64,000 bases of DNA from Rhodocyclales bacterium (GTDB lineage Bacteria; Pseudomonadota; Gammaproteobacteria; Burkholderiales; Rhodocyclaceae): positions 62,001-126,000 of the forward strand of contig JACRLX010000037.1 in the NCBI GenBank assembly GCA_016235165.1, read 5' to 3'. Under the pieces are notes generated by a model. That model was not told the origin of the DNA and did not search any database. It saw only the letters and a list, made by a program, of their open reading frames with translations. This document shows positions 62,885 through 64,000 of the stretch, one piece after another. Positions within the stretch are counted from its first letter, which is position 1, and each line of letters begins with the position of its first letter. The position numbers and the translations under genes were made by a program.

Positions 62885-63817
62885 TCAGGAAAGCGGCAAG
62901 CCGTGGCCCAGCAGGGCCTGATCCCATTGCGGGTCGCCCGCAAAGTTTCCCGAAAGGTCGTCCAGGAACAGCCGCAGTTTGAACATGTTGCGCTGCGTTT
63001 TCGGAAACACGGCGGACAACCAGAAGTTGGACAGCCTGTAGTTGCCCAGCAGCAGTTTCAGGCGTCCGGCCACGATTTCCTCGGATGCGACAACGGTGGG
63101 AATGCACACCACTCCGCCGCCGTCGACCGCATAGTCGCGCAGCATATGAACGCTATTGGTGCGCAGCGACGGTTTCAGGTCGAGCAGGACCTTGCGGTGA
63201 TGTCCGTCGAAAACCCATTTGTCGCGCGTCGGGTAGCGCGAGTAGAGGCCCAGGCGATGGCACTGCAGATCCTCCGGTTCGACGATCGGCGCATGTCGCT
63301 CCAGGTATGACGGCGAGGCGCAGAAGATCCGCCTCACCGGAAACAGCCTGCGCTCGATCAAGTCTTCGGTGGCCGGCGGAAATATCTGCAGTGCGCAATC
63401 GAAGCCTTCCTTGACCGGATCGACCACGATGTCGTTGACCACCAGATCGATGGCGATTCCGGGATAGCGATCCTGAAACCGGTTGAGCAAATGCGCCATG
63501 TGTCCCAGCACGAATCCGGGCAGCGCATGGACGCGCAGGGTTCCGGTGGGAGACCCGCGTGACTCGCGCATCTGGTCGACCAGCTCGTTTGCACGCGAAA
63601 TCAGGTCGGCACACTCACGAAAATAGACCTCGCCGATTTCCGAAAGCCCTACGTGGCGGGTGCTGCGGTGAAACAGGGGAGCGCCGACGAACTCCTCCAG
63701 TTGCTGGATGCGCGTCGTGATCACCGACTTGGAAACCGCCATCTGGCGAGCAACCTCGACGAAACTCTTCGCCTCCGCAACGCGGACGAAGGCGTCAATG
63801 CTTTGGAATGTGTCCAC
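62885..63817 (-). CDS. LysR-family regulator
   Basis: A 310-aa protein. The winged HTH is at the N-terminus (FVRVAEAKSFVEVARQMAVS then KSVITTRIQQLEEFVGAPLFHRSTR), with the co-inducer domain from residue 90. It lies directly upstream of and co-directional with the hydroquinone operon, so it is the likely regulator responding to a pathway metabolite. The co-directional layout is less usual than the divergent one. Confidence 0.9.
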   Translation of the reverse strand: MDTFQSIDAFVRVAEAKSFVEVARQMAVSKSVITTRIQQLEEFVGAPLFHRSTRHVGLSEIGEVYFRECADLISRANELVDQMRESRGSPTGTLRVHALPGFVLGHMAHLLNRFQDRYPGIAIDLVVNDIVVDPVKEGFDCALQIFPPATEDLIERRLFPVRRIFCASPSYLERHAPIVEPEDLQCHRLGLYSRYPTRDKWVFDGHHRKVLLDLKPSLRTNSVHMLRDYAVDGGGVVCIPTVVASEEIVAGRLKLLLGNYRLSNFWLSAVFPKTQRNMFKLRLFLDDLSGNFAGDPQWDQALLGHGLPLS

Positions 63818-64000
63818 GCGTGGTTCTCCCCGTCATTGATGTCTAAGCCCGGATCCCGAAGTCGCAATGCCTGGGTGTCGGATGGCGACTGGTTTTGGCA
63901 AAAATCAATCTTACTGTGTCACAACAATTGTTCTACGTTTTGTTGGCAGCAATACGGCGAGCGTCCGAGGCGTTCGATCGGATGAATGCTGACGATCGGG
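63818..64000 (-). promoter_or_regulatory. Upstream region of the LysR gene
   Basis: 183 bp to the window edge without a gene. It holds the palindrome AACAATTGTT at 63924-63933 within a locally AT-rich stretch, a possible promoter or autoregulatory site. No further feature can be supported. Confidence 0.35.

Overview
The window is a high-GC stretch of a bacterial chromosome. Gene content suggests a betaproteobacterium, perhaps a Rhodocyclales/Sterolibacterium-like degrader of aromatics; that placement is inference from gene families, not from a marker gene. It carries a tRNA-Ala/tRNA-Glu operon, a B12 locus with a cobalamin riboswitch, a storage-lipid locus and a large aromatic-degradation operon.

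Region 1 (1-16,937): the 3' part of an FAD-linked oxidase gene, a sigma70-type promoter, tRNA-Ala(GGC) and tRNA-Glu(TTC). A mobile element of about 15.75 kb is inserted at the 3' end of tRNA-Glu. A 12-bp direct repeat (1125-1136 and 16878-16889) marks its ends, and the original tRNA terminator now lies beyond the right end. The element has a large serine recombinase, an AlpA-type regulator, a primase-helicase, an iteron cluster (likely origin), a chain of small overlapping genes that includes a Bbp16-like capsid cement protein and a possible scaffold, and then four genes for T7-like internal (DNA-ejection) virion proteins. I find no terminase large subunit, portal, major capsid protein, tail or lysis cassette. 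It therefore looks like a phage satellite or a stripped podovirus prophage, and it is the most unusual object in the window.

Region 2 (17.0-20.2 kb): a zone of gene decay beside the element, with an in-frame thioesterase/TRAP-receptor chimera, a dehydratase, fragments of a CitE-like lyase and a VOC protein, an MFS transporter, and an internally deleted Old Yellow Enzyme gene. Region 3 (20.2-33.8 kb): universal stress protein, CHASE/PAS hybrid histidine kinase, cobC-cobS-cobT behind a riboswitch, aldehyde dehydrogenase, GMC oxidoreductase, lipase, a methyltransferase and regulators. A ccdAB toxin-antitoxin pair follows at 33.9-34.5 kb.

Region 4 (34.7-45.9 kb): a storage-lipid locus. An iron alcohol dehydrogenase, an acyl reductase resembling cyanobacterial AAR, a phasin, a patatin lipase, a TetR regulator, a TPR protein, a wax-ester synthase/DGAT, an acyl-CoA-binding protein, a PHA-granule-region protein and FadD together could turn acyl-CoA into fatty aldehyde, alcohol and wax ester and manage the granules. 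Four of these proteins end in Lys/Arg-Ala-Pro-rich tails.

Region 5 (45.9-64 kb): a VOC protein, an unknown protein with an internal duplication, an XRE regulator and cobU, then a 16-gene minus-strand array. This array encodes two-subunit hydroquinone dioxygenase, 4-hydroxymuconic semialdehyde dehydrogenase, maleylacetate reductase, 3-oxoadipate CoA-transferase, thiolase, a branched-chain-type ABC importer, hydroxyquinol dioxygenase and three accessory proteins. A LysR gene lies upstream in the same orientation. Together they take hydroquinone and hydroxyquinol to acetyl-CoA plus succinyl-CoA.
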